Part shown: piece by piece, positions 16,273 through 24,866 of the stretch
How positions within the stretch are numbered: position 1 is the stretch's first letter
How the letters are laid out: every line of letters begins with the position of its first letter
Assembly: GCF_009687865.1 (NCBI RefSeq)
Contig: NZ_BLAE01000043.1
Span: forward strand, 1-64,000
DNA: 64,000 nt
Direction of reading: 5' to 3'
DNA from: Acrocarpospora macrocephala
GTDB taxonomy: Bacteria > Actinomycetota > Actinomycetes > Streptosporangiales > Streptosporangiaceae
Notes under the pieces: generated by a model
The model's input: the letters and a program-made list of their open reading frames with translations, nothing else
The model's database searches: none
What the model was told of the DNA's origin: nothing
Program-made: the position numbers and the translations under genes

Positions 16273-17930
16273 TCCAGGTCCCGGAAGCCCCTGGCGCCGA
16301 CGTTGGCCAGGTTGGCGCGCACGGCCACGTTCTGCGGGCGCTGGTAGAGGGTGAGCACGTTGACCTTCTGCCAGACCAGCAGATCGGCGGCGTTCAGGTG
16401 CGCCCTGGCCCGGACGGGATCGAGTTCGGCCGCCGCCTGGCGCAGCGCGGCGTCGATCTCACGGCTGCCGCTACGGCCCAGGTTGGCGTTCCACACGATG
16501 TCGTCCCCAGGACCGATGACCCCATTCGCGTAGGTCCCATAAGCCGATGAAACCGGAAATGGCGTGCCTACGTAAGAGAAGGGCGCGATGTCATAGTTGC
16601 CGGGGATGACGTATTTGGTGAAGAAGTCGCCGCTCGGGACTGTCTGCAGGGTGATCCGTACGCCCAGCGGGCGCAGCATCGCCTGAACGAGCTCCCCCTC
16701 GGATTTCGCCAGCTGCAGGCCGGACGGGATGACGAACCGGATCGCCAGCTCCCTGCCGTTGCGGGCCCTGGTCGCGCCGCTCATCTTCCAGCCCGCCTCG
16801 TCGAGCAGCCGGGCCGCCCGCACCGCATCCGGCTTGCCGAGACTGCCCGCGTTCGCCTGGTACCCCTCCTGGCTGTTCATCAGGAAGTGGTTGTCCAGCA
16901 GCGTCGTCGGCCAGTTCAGCCCCTGCAGATCGGACTGCGCGATCACCCTGCGATCCACACTGAGCGCGATTGCCTGCCGAACCCGCACGTCGGACAGCAT
17001 CGGGCTTTCCCCATTGAAGGTGAGATGCCGGAAATCGGGCGCGGCCGCTTGGCGTACGACACCGCCCTGGGTGCTTCTGGCGCGCGCGTAGTCAGGCGCC
17101 GAGGGCCCGATGTCGAACACGTCGAGTTCCCCGTTGGCGAAGGCCCCGATCCGCGCGTCGGATTCCAGCCCTCTGAAGATGATCTTGTCGAGCTTGGCCC
17201 GATCACCCCACCAGGCATTGTCCCTGGCGATCGTGACCGTCTTCGCGGTGTGGTCGAAGGCGGCGAACTTGAACGGCCCCGCCGTCACCGGGATCCTGCT
17301 GGTCCAAGCGCTGTTGAACGCCTCCGGCGTGGCGTTGGCCGAGGCCGGATAGAGCGGGGAGAACAGCGACCGCCAGTCCCCGAAGGGCCGCGCGAAGGTC
17401 ACGACCACCTGGTAGGCGTTCTTGCCTTTCGCGATGCCGGTGATGTCCTGATATCCAGTGACAGTGGCCACCCGATAAGCGGTGTTGACCCCTCGCAGCG
17501 CCTGCCATTGCGCGACATAGTCCGTATACGTGATCGGCTTCCCGTCCGACCACTTCGCCGCCGGATTCAGCGTGTACGTGACGACCTGCCGCGGCGTGGT
17601 GGCCGTGACCTCAGCCGAGATCACGTAGTCCCGGTCGACCCGGATGTTCGCCCGCTCGTCCGACCGGAACGCATGCGGCAGCAACGCGTCCATCACGGTC
17701 TTCACGTCCGCGTGATTCCCGTCGATATGGTGCTGGTTCCACTGCACCGGATACTCCGTCAGCCCCCACCGCAGCGTCCCGCCGTCACTCACCCGATCCC
17801 GCGCGACCGGATTGATGTCGGACGCCTTGAGCGCGTCCCCCGCCCGCATCGTCGCGTTCGGCGGACCCCCACAGGCCGTCACCACCAGCAGCAGCCCTGG
17901 CAGCACTGCCCCGATCCATCGTGCTTTCAA
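16236..17930 (-). CDS. Peptide ABC transporter substrate-binding lipoprotein (SBP family 5)
   Basis: Extracytoplasmic solute receptor of the DppA/OppA family, 564 aa. A lipoprotein signal is present: KARWIGAVLPGLLLVVTAC with lipobox VTAC. The mature part has the family 5 hallmarks GGTLRWGLTEYPVQWNQHH, YTLNPAAKWSDGKPITYTDY and SDVRVRQAIALSVDRR. The TTG at 17930 is the likely start: GGAGG lies eight bases upstream, and it overlaps the stop of the fused ATPase gene in a TTGA junction. The longer frame to 18002 would put 24 extra residues before the signal peptide. It is the last gene of the second transporter and converges on pxpC (37-base overlap). The ligand is probably a peptide; the 5-oxoprolinase neighbour is suggestive but not proof of pyroglutamyl substrates. 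Confidence 0.9.
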   Translation of the reverse strand: MKARWIGAVLPGLLLVVTACGGPPNATMRAGDALKASDINPVARDRVSDGGTLRWGLTEYPVQWNQHHIDGNHADVKTVMDALLPHAFRSDERANIRVDRDYVISAEVTATTPRQVVTYTLNPAAKWSDGKPITYTDYVAQWQALRGVNTAYRVATVTGYQDITGIAKGKNAYQVVVTFARPFGDWRSLFSPLYPASANATPEAFNSAWTSRIPVTAGPFKFAAFDHTAKTVTIARDNAWWGDRAKLDKIIFRGLESDARIGAFANGELDVFDIGPSAPDYARARSTQGGVVRQAAAPDFRHLTFNGESPMLSDVRVRQAIALSVDRRVIAQSDLQGLNWPTTLLDNHFLMNSQEGYQANAGSLGKPDAVRAARLLDEAGWKMSGATRARNGRELAIRFVIPSGLQLAKSEGELVQAMLRPLGVRITLQTVPSGDFFTKYVIPGNYDIAPFSYVGTPFPVSSAYGTYANGVIGPGDDIVWNANLGRSGSREIDAALRQAAAELDPVRARAHLNAADLLVWQKVNVLTLYQRPQNVAVRANLANVGARGFRDLDYADIGFVGGHS

Positions 17931-20005
17931 CGTGTTCCTCCAGAAGGGTGGTGGCAGGCGGCCCCATCCGCCCCGCCAAGCTCGGGCTCCTCGCTCACGC
18001 ACCGGGATCCCAGCGCGCCGGACAGCCCCGCATACACGGGACAGCGACTCCGGAACCGGCAGCCGACCGGCCCTCCGGCCGGCCCACTAACCGGCCCTCT
18101 AGCTGGCCCTCTAGCTGGTCGGAGCGGATCATCTCCGGGCGGATCCCCGCTGAGCGGCACGCGCGTCCGGGCTCGCTCCCGCACCGGATCGGGCACCGGC
18201 ACCGCCGCAAGCAAGGCCCGCGTGTACGGATGCCGAGGCTCCGCGAAAATCCGCTCGACCGGCCCGATCTCCACAATCCGCCCCGAATACATCACCGCGA
18301 CCCGATCGGCGATCCTCCGCACAACGGCCAGATCATGCGCAACAAACAGGTACGAAATCCCCAGCCGCGCCTTCAACTCCGCCAGCAACTCGATGATCTC
18401 CGCCCGAATCGACACATCCAGCGCCGACACAGGCTCATCAAGCACCAGCAACCGCGGCGCCAACGCCAACGCCCGGGCGATAGCGATCCGCTGCCGCTGC
18501 CCCCCGGAAAAATCATGCGGATAACGCGCGGCATGCCCGGCCTCCAACCCCACCAGCCGCAACAACTCCGCCACCTGCCCAATCGGCAACCCATGCGTAC
18601 GCAGCGGCTCGGCGACGATGTCATGCACCGTCATCCGCGGATCCAACGACGCCATCGGATCCTGAAACACCACCTGCACATCCCGCCGAAGCGCCAGCCG
18701 CTCCCGCCCCGTCAACTCCGCCGTATCCCGCCCCAGCACCACGACCCGCCCTCCCTGCGGCGGCGCCAGCGCGAGCAACTCCATCAACAACGTCGTCTTC
18801 CCACACCCCGACTCCCCCACCAGCCCCAGCGTCTCCCCCGCCCGCACCTCAAAACTGACCCCATCCACCACGGCCACACCCCGCCCATACCGCTTGACCA
18901 GCCCCTCCACCTCCAACACCAGCTCCCCCGACCGCTCAGCCACTCCCGGAGCAAACCCACCCTGACCGGTCTCGAAGGGCTGAACGGCATGCCGCGGCTG
19001 GGACCGGCTGAGGCGAGCGGATTGACCGAGCGGCTGCTGCCGAGCGTGCCGTCCGGGGTGCTCGGGATGGTCGGGGCGCTCGGGGTGCCCGGGATACTCG
19101 GGGTGCCCGGGATACTCGGGGCGCTCGGGATAGTCGGGGTGCCCGGGATGGTCGGGGCGCTCGGGACACTCGGGATACTCGGGGCGCTCGGGATAGTCGG
19201 GATGGCCGGGGTGGGGACGCGTCTGCGGGTCTGGGTCGTCGATTCGGGGTACGGCCGCGAGGAGGGTTCGGGTGTAGGGCGTGCGTGGCCGGTAGAACAG
19301 GTCGTCGACCGGTCCGGTTTCCACTACGTGGCCGGAGCGCATCACCAGGACGCGATCGGCGAGTCCGGCCACGATGCCGAGGTCGTGGGTGACGAAGAGG
19401 ATGGCGGCGCCGGTCTCGTGGCGGGCGGTTCTGAGCACGTCGAGGATCTGGGCCTGGACTGTGACATCGAGGGCGGTGGTCGGCTCGTCGCAGATGATCA
19501 GATCGGGGTGGTTGGCGATGGCCATCGCGATCATCACGCGTTGGCGCATTCCGCCGGAGAACTCGTGCGGGAATGCGCGTGCCCGCCGCCCAGGCTCGGG
19601 GATGCCGACCAGGTCGAGCAATTCGATGGCACGTGCTCGGGCGTTCTTCCGGGACACGTCCTGATGCGCCCGAATCGCTTCGGCGACCTGATCCCCGACC
19701 CGATACACCGGCGTCAGCCCGGCGAGGGGATCCTGGAAGACCATCGCCATCGCCTTGCCACGCAGCGCGGTGAGCTCTTTCTCCGGCGCGCCGAGCAACT
19801 CGCGCCCATGCAACCGGACCGACCCGGTCACCACGGCCCGAGGCGGCAACAGCCCGAGCACGGCCAGCGCGCTCACCGATTTCCCGGACCCCGACTCCCC
19901 GACTATCCCAAGCACTTCCCCGCGCGCGACTTCGAACTCGACCCCCTGGACGGCCAGAACATCCCCGAAGCGAACCGCCAACTCGCGCACTTCCAGCACC
20001 GTCAC
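17927..20005 (-). CDS. Fused peptide ABC transporter ATPase (DppD-DppF type)
   Basis: Two complete nucleotide-binding domains in one 692-aa chain. Domain 1 has Walker A GESGSGKS (about 36-43), signature SGGMRQR (about 150) and Walker B LIICDEP (about 169). Domain 2 has GESGCGKTT (about 397), SGGQRQR (about 499) and LLVLDEP (about 519), followed by the oligopeptide-transporter C-terminal region with CRFRSRCPVY. Between them lies a linker of 18 consecutive x-Pro-x tripeptides (residues ~265-318). The GTG at 20005 overlaps the stop of the small chimeric frame upstream (GTGA-type). The 3' end overlaps the substrate-binding protein start. The C-terminal region also has short GP-rich repeats. Confidence 0.92.
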   Translation of the reverse strand: MTVLEVRELAVRFGDVLAVQGVEFEVARGEVLGIVGESGSGKSVSALAVLGLLPPRAVVTGSVRLHGRELLGAPEKELTALRGKAMAMVFQDPLAGLTPVYRVGDQVAEAIRAHQDVSRKNARARAIELLDLVGIPEPGRRARAFPHEFSGGMRQRVMIAMAIANHPDLIICDEPTTALDVTVQAQILDVLRTARHETGAAILFVTHDLGIVAGLADRVLVMRSGHVVETGPVDDLFYRPRTPYTRTLLAAVPRIDDPDPQTRPHPGHPDYPERPEYPECPERPDHPGHPDYPERPEYPGHPEYPGHPERPDHPEHPGRHARQQPLGQSARLSRSQPRHAVQPFETGQGGFAPGVAERSGELVLEVEGLVKRYGRGVAVVDGVSFEVRAGETLGLVGESGCGKTTLLMELLALAPPQGGRVVVLGRDTAELTGRERLALRRDVQVVFQDPMASLDPRMTVHDIVAEPLRTHGLPIGQVAELLRLVGLEAGHAARYPHDFSGGQRQRIAIARALALAPRLLVLDEPVSALDVSIRAEIIELLAELKARLGISYLFVAHDLAVVRRIADRVAVMYSGRIVEIGPVERIFAEPRHPYTRALLAAVPVPDPVRERARTRVPLSGDPPGDDPLRPARGPARGPVSGPAGGPVGCRFRSRCPVYAGLSGALGSRCVSEEPELGGADGAACHHPSGGTR
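19052..19213 (-). repeat. 9-bp coding minisatellite, 18 units (x-Pro-x linker)
   Basis: Within the fused ATPase gene, 18 tandem 9-base units encode tripeptides of the form [H/Y/R/C]-P-[E/D/G], for example HPGHPDYPERPEYPECPE. Every unit keeps the reading frame and the central proline. Plus-strand units look like CGGGGCGCT and CGGGATACT. The result is a 54-residue extended, charged linker between the two ATPase domains. Unit order (YPERPEYP occurs twice, HPEYPG twice) implies secondary duplications of several units at once. Confidence 0.93.
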
Positions 20006-20313
20006 CGCCGCCCCCCATTCGAGGTGGGGCCGAAGGCATCCCGCAACGCGTGCCCGCTCAGATTGACCGCGAGGATCATGAGCACCAGCAGCCCGACCGC
20101 GAACCAAAACGTCCCGGACGCGTACGACGCCGTCCTGGCGCCGTCCGCGATCAAACCCCCAAGGGACACAACAGCCAGGACATCCCCGAAGCGGACTGCC
20201 AACTCGCGAACCTCCACCACCGTCACCGTGGCCCCCATTCGAGGTGCTCCCAAAACGTCCAGCAGCGCGTCCCCGAAGCGAACCGCCAGCTCGCCCATTT
20301 CCAGCACCGTCAC
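20002..20313 (-). CDS. 103-aa chimeric ORF from duplicated permease/ATPase junction
   Basis: This frame starts with the GTG at 20313, overlapping the stop of the permease gene (GTGA), and ends with a TGA overlapping the GTG start of the fused ATPase at 20005. Residues 1-15 copy the ATPase N-terminus (TVLEMGELAVRFGDA). Residues ~16-29 are a shifted remnant of the permease end. Residues 30-48 copy the ATPase N-terminus again (GTG at 20226, TVVEVRELAVRFGDV). Residues ~49-103 copy the last 55 residues of the permease, including its final membrane helix and SNGGRR ending. It is therefore a product of junction duplication (steps of 87 and 221 bp) that is still fully open and translationally chained. 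Whether the peptide has a role or is merely tolerated is unknown. Confidence 0.6.
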   Translation of the reverse strand: MTVLEMGELAVRFGDALLDVLGAPRMGATVTVVEVRELAVRFGDVLAVVSLGGLIADGARTASYASGTFWFAVGLLVLMILAVNLSGHALRDAFGPTSNGGRR

Positions 20314-21767
20314 CGCCGCCCCCCGTTCGAGGTGGGGTCGAAGGCGTCCCGCAACGCGTCGCCGATCAGATTGACCGCGAGGATCATGAGTACGAGCAGC
20401 CCGGCAGCGAACCAGAACGTCCAGGGCGCGTAGAGCGCCGTTCTGGCGCCGTCCGCGATCAACCCGCCGAGGGACACGTCCGGCGGCTGCACGCCGAACC
20501 CGAAATAGGACAGCGACGTCTCGGTCAGGATGGCCGCGCTGACGTTGAGCGTCGCGTCAACGATCAGCAGTGACGCCATGTTCGGAATCACATGCCGGAA
20601 GATGATTTTGTAGCCGGGCACGCCCATGAATCGGGCTGCCAGCACATACTCCCGTTCCTTGATCGAGATGGTCATCCCGCGGACCACTTTCGAGGTGACC
20701 ATCCACATGAACGCCGCCAGCAACACCACCAGCGCCGGCCACGCCCCCGGCCCCAGCGCCGGGGACAACACCGCCACGATCAGGAACGCCGGCAACACCA
20801 GCAGCAGATCCGTGACCCAGCCGAGCACCCGACCGGTCCACCCCAAGTAATAACCAGCAAACGCCCCCACCACGGCCGCCACCGCCGTGGAAACCACCGC
20901 GACCAGCAACCCGATCAGCAACGACTTCTGCATCCCCCGCAACGTCAACGCGAAGACATCGCCCCCGGTCTGCGTGGTCCCCCACCAATGCGCCCCCGAA
21001 GGCCCCTGCAGAAACGCCAGAAAGTCCTTGTCCTTATACGACCAATCCCCCACAACCGGCCCCACAAAGGCCAGCAGAAACAACCCCCCCACCAACAAAA
21101 CCCCAACCCGCCCACCCCAAGACCCCACAAACCGCCCACAAACAACCCGCCACCGCGAAAGCACAAGGGGACCGGAATCCTCCCGGCACTCCACCTCGCC
21201 ACCCGCGAAACCGTGGGGGCCACCCTCCGAAGTCACGCGACCATCACCGAGCGCGTGGGGCGCCCGAGTCTCGCTCACAGAGCCCGGGCCGAAAGCCGAC
21301 GCCCCGGTCTCGGCTCCCCACCTCACGCACCCATTTCCAGATGGATCCGACGCAGCGGACACGATCCCCGGACCCACCTCCGGCCTCGACCGCCCATCGC
21401 CACCCGGATCAGGCGCAGCGGACACAGTCCCCGGACCCGCCTCCGGCCCCGGCCCACCACCAGCACGCGGATCCAGTGCAGCGGACACGATCCCCCGACC
21501 CACCTCCGGCCTCAACCGCCCATCGCCACCCGGATCAGGCGCAGCGGACACAGTCCCCGAAGCCGCCTCCGGCCCCGGCCGACCACCAGCACGCGGATCC
21601 GGCGCGGTGGACGAGGTCCATGGAGCCGCCTCCGGCATCGACCGTCCGTCGCCATGCGGATCCGGCGCGGTGGGCACAGTCTCCGGACCCACCTCCAGCC
21701 CCGGCCGGCTATCGCCACCCGGATCAGGCGCTGTGGACGCGGTTCCCGTGACCGCGTCCGACATCAT
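20310..21767 (-). CDS. Peptide ABC transporter permease (DppC type) with repetitive N-terminal extension
   Basis: Inner-membrane permease, 485 aa. The conserved part starts near residue 205 with a first membrane helix (GVLLVGGLFLLAFVGPVVGD) and has five further helices. The EAA-like cytoplasmic loop reads EYVLAARFMGVPGYKIIFRHVIPN, and the end is NLIGDALRDAFDPTS. The usual DppC length is about 300 aa; here some 195 residues precede it, including seven 21-residue repeats. The extension appears genuinely translated, because the ATG at 21767 overlaps the upstream permease stop in an ATGA junction and no better internal start is obvious. The next frame downstream is the 103-residue chimera, then the fused ATPase. 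Confidence 0.88.
   Translation of the reverse strand: MMSDAVTGTASTAPDPGGDSRPGLEVGPETVPTAPDPHGDGRSMPEAAPWTSSTAPDPRAGGRPGPEAASGTVSAAPDPGGDGRLRPEVGRGIVSAALDPRAGGGPGPEAGPGTVSAAPDPGGDGRSRPEVGPGIVSAASDPSGNGCVRWGAETGASAFGPGSVSETRAPHALGDGRVTSEGGPHGFAGGEVECREDSGPLVLSRWRVVCGRFVGSWGGRVGVLLVGGLFLLAFVGPVVGDWSYKDKDFLAFLQGPSGAHWWGTTQTGGDVFALTLRGMQKSLLIGLLVAVVSTAVAAVVGAFAGYYLGWTGRVLGWVTDLLLVLPAFLIVAVLSPALGPGAWPALVVLLAAFMWMVTSKVVRGMTISIKEREYVLAARFMGVPGYKIIFRHVIPNMASLLIVDATLNVSAAILTETSLSYFGFGVQPPDVSLGGLIADGARTALYAPWTFWFAAGLLVLMILAVNLIGDALRDAFDPTSNGGRR
21297..21737 (-). repeat. 63-bp coding minisatellite, 7 units (21-aa repeats)
   Basis: Residues 11-157 of the DppC-type permease consist of seven 21-residue units of the form SxAPDPxxDGRxxPExxxGxV (for example SAAPDPGGDGRLRPEVGRGI). 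Two unit subtypes, one with GGDGR and one with RAGGRPGPEA, alternate, indicating duplication of a two-unit block. The peptide would be cytoplasmic, disordered and rich in Asp, Gly and Pro. All units are exactly 63 bp, so the frame is maintained. Confidence 0.93.
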
Positions 21768-22732
21768 GTCGTCCTCACACGTGGATCAAGCGCTGCCTGT
21801 AGAAGGTCGGCGGCAATGGCGGCAATCAGCAGGGCCAGGGCGGCCAGGCAGCTGATCGCGGCGACGGTGTTGACGTCGTTCGTGCGGATGGAGGCCACTA
21901 GTTGGTGGCCCAGGCCGTACCACCCGAAGATGGTTTCGGTGATTGTGGTGCCGACGAGGAGGGCGCCGAAGGTGAATGCGAAGTAGGTGACCACGGGGAT
22001 CAGTGCGACGCGCAGGGCGTGGCGGGTGTAGGCGGTGCGGCGGGGGAGGCCTTTGGCGCGGGCGGTGCGGACGAAGTCGGAGCCTAGGACGTCCAGGAGC
22101 ATGTTGCGCTGGTAGCGGGAGAAGATGGCGGCCATGCCGAGGGCGAGGGTGAGGGTGGGCAGGGCCAGGTGTTGGACGCGGTCGAGGGTCGACTCGACGC
22201 CGGGGGTGGCCTCGCCGCTGACCAGGAAGATCTTTATGCCGGTCAGCTCGTTGAACCAGACGGCGCCGATGATCAGCATGTTGGCCAGGACCACGGTGGG
22301 CACCGCCAGCACTCCGAAGGACGCGACGGTCGACAGGCGGTCGAACCAGCCGTATTGCCCCACGGCCGCGCACGCGCCCACCGCGACGCCGGCGATCGCC
22401 CCGAGCAGCAGACCTGCCACGACCAGGCGCAACGTCACCCCGGCCCGGCGGCCGAGGTCCTCGTTCACGGACGAGCCGTTCCAGGCGCGCCCGAAATCGC
22501 CGTGCAGCACTCCCGCGGCCCAGGTGAGGTAGCGGGCGACCAGGGGTTCCTTGTCGTTGAGGTTGTAGGCGGCGAGCTGCGCGTCGACCGCCGTCTCGGG
22601 CGGGCGCGGCATACGCTCGGCGTAGTTGGCGCGCGGGTTCAGCGCGGCGGCGGCCAGCAGGTAGGCCATGCTGGTGGCGACGGCCACCAGCACCACATAC
22701 CCGATCAGCCGCCGGGCCAGGAACCCCGCCAC
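21764..22732 (-). CDS. Peptide ABC transporter permease (DppB type)
   Basis: Inner-membrane permease, 322 aa, of the binding-protein-dependent family. It has an N-terminal membrane helix (ARRLIGYVVLVAVATSMAYL), a DppB-type periplasmic loop, then five helices with the EAA-like loop DFVRTARAKGLPRRTAYTRHAL and the signature ITETIFGWYGLGHQLVASI. The GTG at 22732 is favoured because GGGAGG lies seven bases upstream; an in-frame GTG at 22750 lacks a site. It ends in an ATGA overlap with the DppC-type permease. A 67-base gap separates it from the upstream transporter, so it may be the first gene of a second unit or part of one long message. Confidence 0.92.
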   Translation of the reverse strand: MAGFLARRLIGYVVLVAVATSMAYLLAAAALNPRANYAERMPRPPETAVDAQLAAYNLNDKEPLVARYLTWAAGVLHGDFGRAWNGSSVNEDLGRRAGVTLRLVVAGLLLGAIAGVAVGACAAVGQYGWFDRLSTVASFGVLAVPTVVLANMLIIGAVWFNELTGIKIFLVSGEATPGVESTLDRVQHLALPTLTLALGMAAIFSRYQRNMLLDVLGSDFVRTARAKGLPRRTAYTRHALRVALIPVVTYFAFTFGALLVGTTITETIFGWYGLGHQLVASIRTNDVNTVAAISCLAALALLIAAIAADLLQAALDPRVRTT

Positions 22733-22799
22733 CGAATCGCCTCCCGTCACCGAAGAAAATCAACAGTCCGCAACAGACTAGCGACTCTGAGTGACAGTT

Positions 22800-23753
22800 T
22801 CAGGCCAGCCGGACCCGCGGATCGAGGAAGGAGTAGGCGACGTCCACCAGGATGTTGGCGATCACGATGAACGCCGACGCCAGGATCGCCGCCCCGATGA
22901 TCACCGGCAGGTCCCCGTTCCGGACCGAGCGGATCATGAGCTGGCCGAGTCCCTGCAGGCCGAAGACCGACTCGGTGACGACGACGCCGCCGAGCAGGGT
23001 GCCGATGTCCACGCCGAACTGCGTGACGACCGGGGTCAGCGCGGCGCGCAGCCCATGCCGGTAGGTGACCCGCCGCTCCGGCGCGCCCTTGGCCCGGGCG
23101 GTGCGAATGTAGTCCTCACCGAGCGTGTCGAGCATGGATCCCCGGGTGAGCCGGACGTAGACGGCGGCCTGCACGACGGCCAGGCAGATCCACGGCATGA
23201 TCATGACCTGCAGGAACCCGGCGAAGTCCCAGAGCGGCGACACGTACGGCCCCGGCTGGAGCCCTGACCACGGGAACACCGACAGGGCCAGATAGATCAT
23301 CAGCATGCCGAGCACGAACGTCGGCAGCGAGATCCCGGCCAGCACCAGCACGGTCGTGACCCGGTCCCGCAGCCCGCGCGGCTTGGTCGCGCTGAGCACT
23401 CCCCCAGTGATCCCGGCGGTCATCCACAACACCGCCGCCCCGAAGACCAGCCAGAGCGTGCCGGGCAGGCTCTGCGCGATCAGCGTGGTCACCGGAGTCT
23501 GGCTGATGAAGGAGACCCCCAGGTCACCGTGGAGCAGCTTGCCCAGAAAGGACAGGTACTGATCCCACAACGGCCGGTCGAGCCCCAGCGTGTTCCTGAT
23601 CTGGTTGATCACTTCGATCGGGGCGCGCGGCCCGGCCAGCCGCCGGGCGACGGTGTCGGCGGGCCCGGCGAAGAAGAGCAGGAAGACCGTGGTGGCAACC
23701 AGCCAGAGGACGAGCACGCCGAACAGCACTCGGCGCAGAAGGAAACGCGACAT
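22800..23753 (-). CDS. Peptide ABC transporter permease (DppB/OppB type)
   Basis: Inner-membrane permease, 317 aa. It begins with MSRFLLRRVLFGVLVLWLVA, has the periplasmic loop typical of OppB proteins (LGLDRPLWDQYLSFLGKLLHGDLGVS region), and shows the EAA-like loop DYIRTARAKGAPERRVTYRHGL followed by VTESVFGLQGLGQLMIRSV. The ATG at 23753 overlaps by one base the stop of a 29-residue micro-ORF (TGATG). It is the last gene of the first transporter (SBP-ATPase-ATPase-permease-permease). The original stop/start junction with the preceding permease has been triplicated. Confidence 0.93.
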   Translation of the reverse strand: MSRFLLRRVLFGVLVLWLVATTVFLLFFAGPADTVARRLAGPRAPIEVINQIRNTLGLDRPLWDQYLSFLGKLLHGDLGVSFISQTPVTTLIAQSLPGTLWLVFGAAVLWMTAGITGGVLSATKPRGLRDRVTTVLVLAGISLPTFVLGMLMIYLALSVFPWSGLQPGPYVSPLWDFAGFLQVMIMPWICLAVVQAAVYVRLTRGSMLDTLGEDYIRTARAKGAPERRVTYRHGLRAALTPVVTQFGVDIGTLLGGVVVTESVFGLQGLGQLMIRSVRNGDLPVIIGAAILASAFIVIANILVDVAYSFLDPRVRLA

Positions 23754-23842
23754 CAGCGGCCACCTTCCCCACGCGAATCAAGGGCGTCAGTACCGAGCAG
23801 ATTGAAGGCCAGCACGGTCAACAGCAAAAGGAAACGTGACAT
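23753..23842 (-). CDS. 29-aa chimeric micro-ORF 2 at the permease/permease junction
   Basis: ATG at 23842, TGA at 23755-23753. It begins MSRFLLLL, the start of the downstream permease, and continues as TVLAFNLLGTDALDSRGEGG, the end of the upstream permease. Both ends are one-base TGATG overlaps. It arose by tandem duplication of the junction (89-bp step). It shares with micro-ORF 1 the loss of three codons relative to the intact permease end ([10 protein letters not shown] becomes LLGTDAL), so one copy gave rise to the other. It could be translated by coupling; function unknown. Confidence 0.55.
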   Translation of the reverse strand: MSRFLLLLTVLAFNLLGTDALDSRGEGGR

Positions 23843-23928
23843 CAGCGACCACCCTCCCCACGCGGGTCAAGGGCGTCGCTACCGAGCAGATTGAATGCCA
23901 GCGTGGTTAGCAGCAAAAGGCGTGACAT
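23842..23928 (-). CDS. 28-aa chimeric micro-ORF 1 at the permease/permease junction
   Basis: ATG at 23928 overlaps the stop of the upstream permease (TGATG), and its own TGA overlaps the ATG of micro-ORF 2. The sequence begins [20 protein letters not shown] and ends DPRGEGGR, i.e. downstream-gene start fused to upstream-gene end. The 86-bp step and the intact frame show that duplication preserved coding phase. The peptide is a short hydrophobic stretch with a charged tail and might insert in the membrane. Confidence 0.55.
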   Translation of the reverse strand: MSRLLLLTTLAFNLLGSDALDPRGEGGR

Positions 23929-24866
23929 CAACGGCCACCCTCCCCACGCGGATCAAGCGCGTCACGGATCCCGTCGCCGAGCAGGTTGAAGGCCAGCGTG
24001 GTCAGCAGCAGCATGACGGCAGGGAAGATCAGCAGTCCCGGCGCCACCCGGTAGTAGTCCACCGAGTCGGACAGGATCGCGCCCCAGCTCGGTGTCCGCG
24101 GATCCACCCCCAGGCCGAGGAAGGACAGGGTGGCCTCGAACACGATCGAGGTCGGGATCAGCAGGGTGGCCAGCACGGTGACCGGCGCGATCAGGTTCGG
24201 GACCACGTCCACGAACATCGTGCGGGGCTTGCTCGCGCCCATCGATCGGGCGGCCTCGATGAACTCCCGTTCCTTGTAGGTGATGGTCTGCCCCCGTACG
24301 ACCCGGGCCATCGCCGCGAACGAGAAGAACGCGATCACGAGGATCATCAGCGGCACGCTGGCGCCAAGCACCGCCACCAGCACGATCGCCACCAGCAGGT
24401 ACGGAAAGCTCAGCACCACATCGAGCACCCGGGCCAGCACCCCGTCCACCCAGCCGCCGTAGAACCCGGCCACCATGCCGACCACCACCCCGAACAGCGT
24501 CGCCAGCAGGGTGGACAGCAGCCCGACCAGCAGCGAGATGCGCGCGCCGTACAGGATCCGGACGAACAGGTCCCGGCCGAGGCTGTCGGCTCCCAGCCAG
24601 AACCCGGAGCCGGGGCCGACGGGCAGCCCTTCCGGGGTGAGCCCGGTCGCCGGGAACGCCTCCTGCGGGCCGTGCCCGGTGATGGCGGCGAAGACCGGGG
24701 CGAGCAGCGCCAGCAGCACGATCACGGCGATCACCCCCAGCGACACCATGGCCGCGCGGTCCCGGGTCAGCCGTTCCCAGGCCAGCTGCCAGGGCCCTTT
24801 GCCGCGGACCGCTTCCGCCTGCTCGGGAATGTGCTCGGCCTCGGCCGACGCCTCGGTCAGGCTCAT
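23928..24866 (-). CDS. Peptide ABC transporter permease (DppC/OppC type)
   Basis: Inner-membrane permease, 312 aa. A cytoplasmic N-terminus ([16 protein letters not shown]) precedes the first helix ([20 protein letters not shown]). The DppC-type motif [20 protein letters not shown], the EAA-like loop [24 protein letters not shown] and the ending [17 protein letters not shown] are all present. The ATG at 24866 overlaps the ATPase stop (ATGA) and has a G-rich site upstream; an in-frame codon at 24965 is not needed. The stop overlaps micro-ORF 1. Confidence 0.93.
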   Translation of the reverse strand: MSLTEASAEAEHIPEQAEAVRGKGPWQLAWERLTRDRAAMVSLGVIAVIVLLALLAPVFAAITGHGPQEAFPATGLTPEGLPVGPGSGFWLGADSLGRDLFVRILYGARISLLVGLLSTLLATLFGVVVGMVAGFYGGWVDGVLARVLDVVLSFPYLLVAIVLVAVLGASVPLMILVIAFFSFAAMARVVRGQTITYKEREFIEAARSMGASKPRTMFVDVVPNLIAPVTVLATLLIPTSIVFEATLSFLGLGVDPRTPSWGAILSDSVDYYRVAPGLLIFPAVMLLLTTLAFNLLGDGIRDALDPRGEGGR

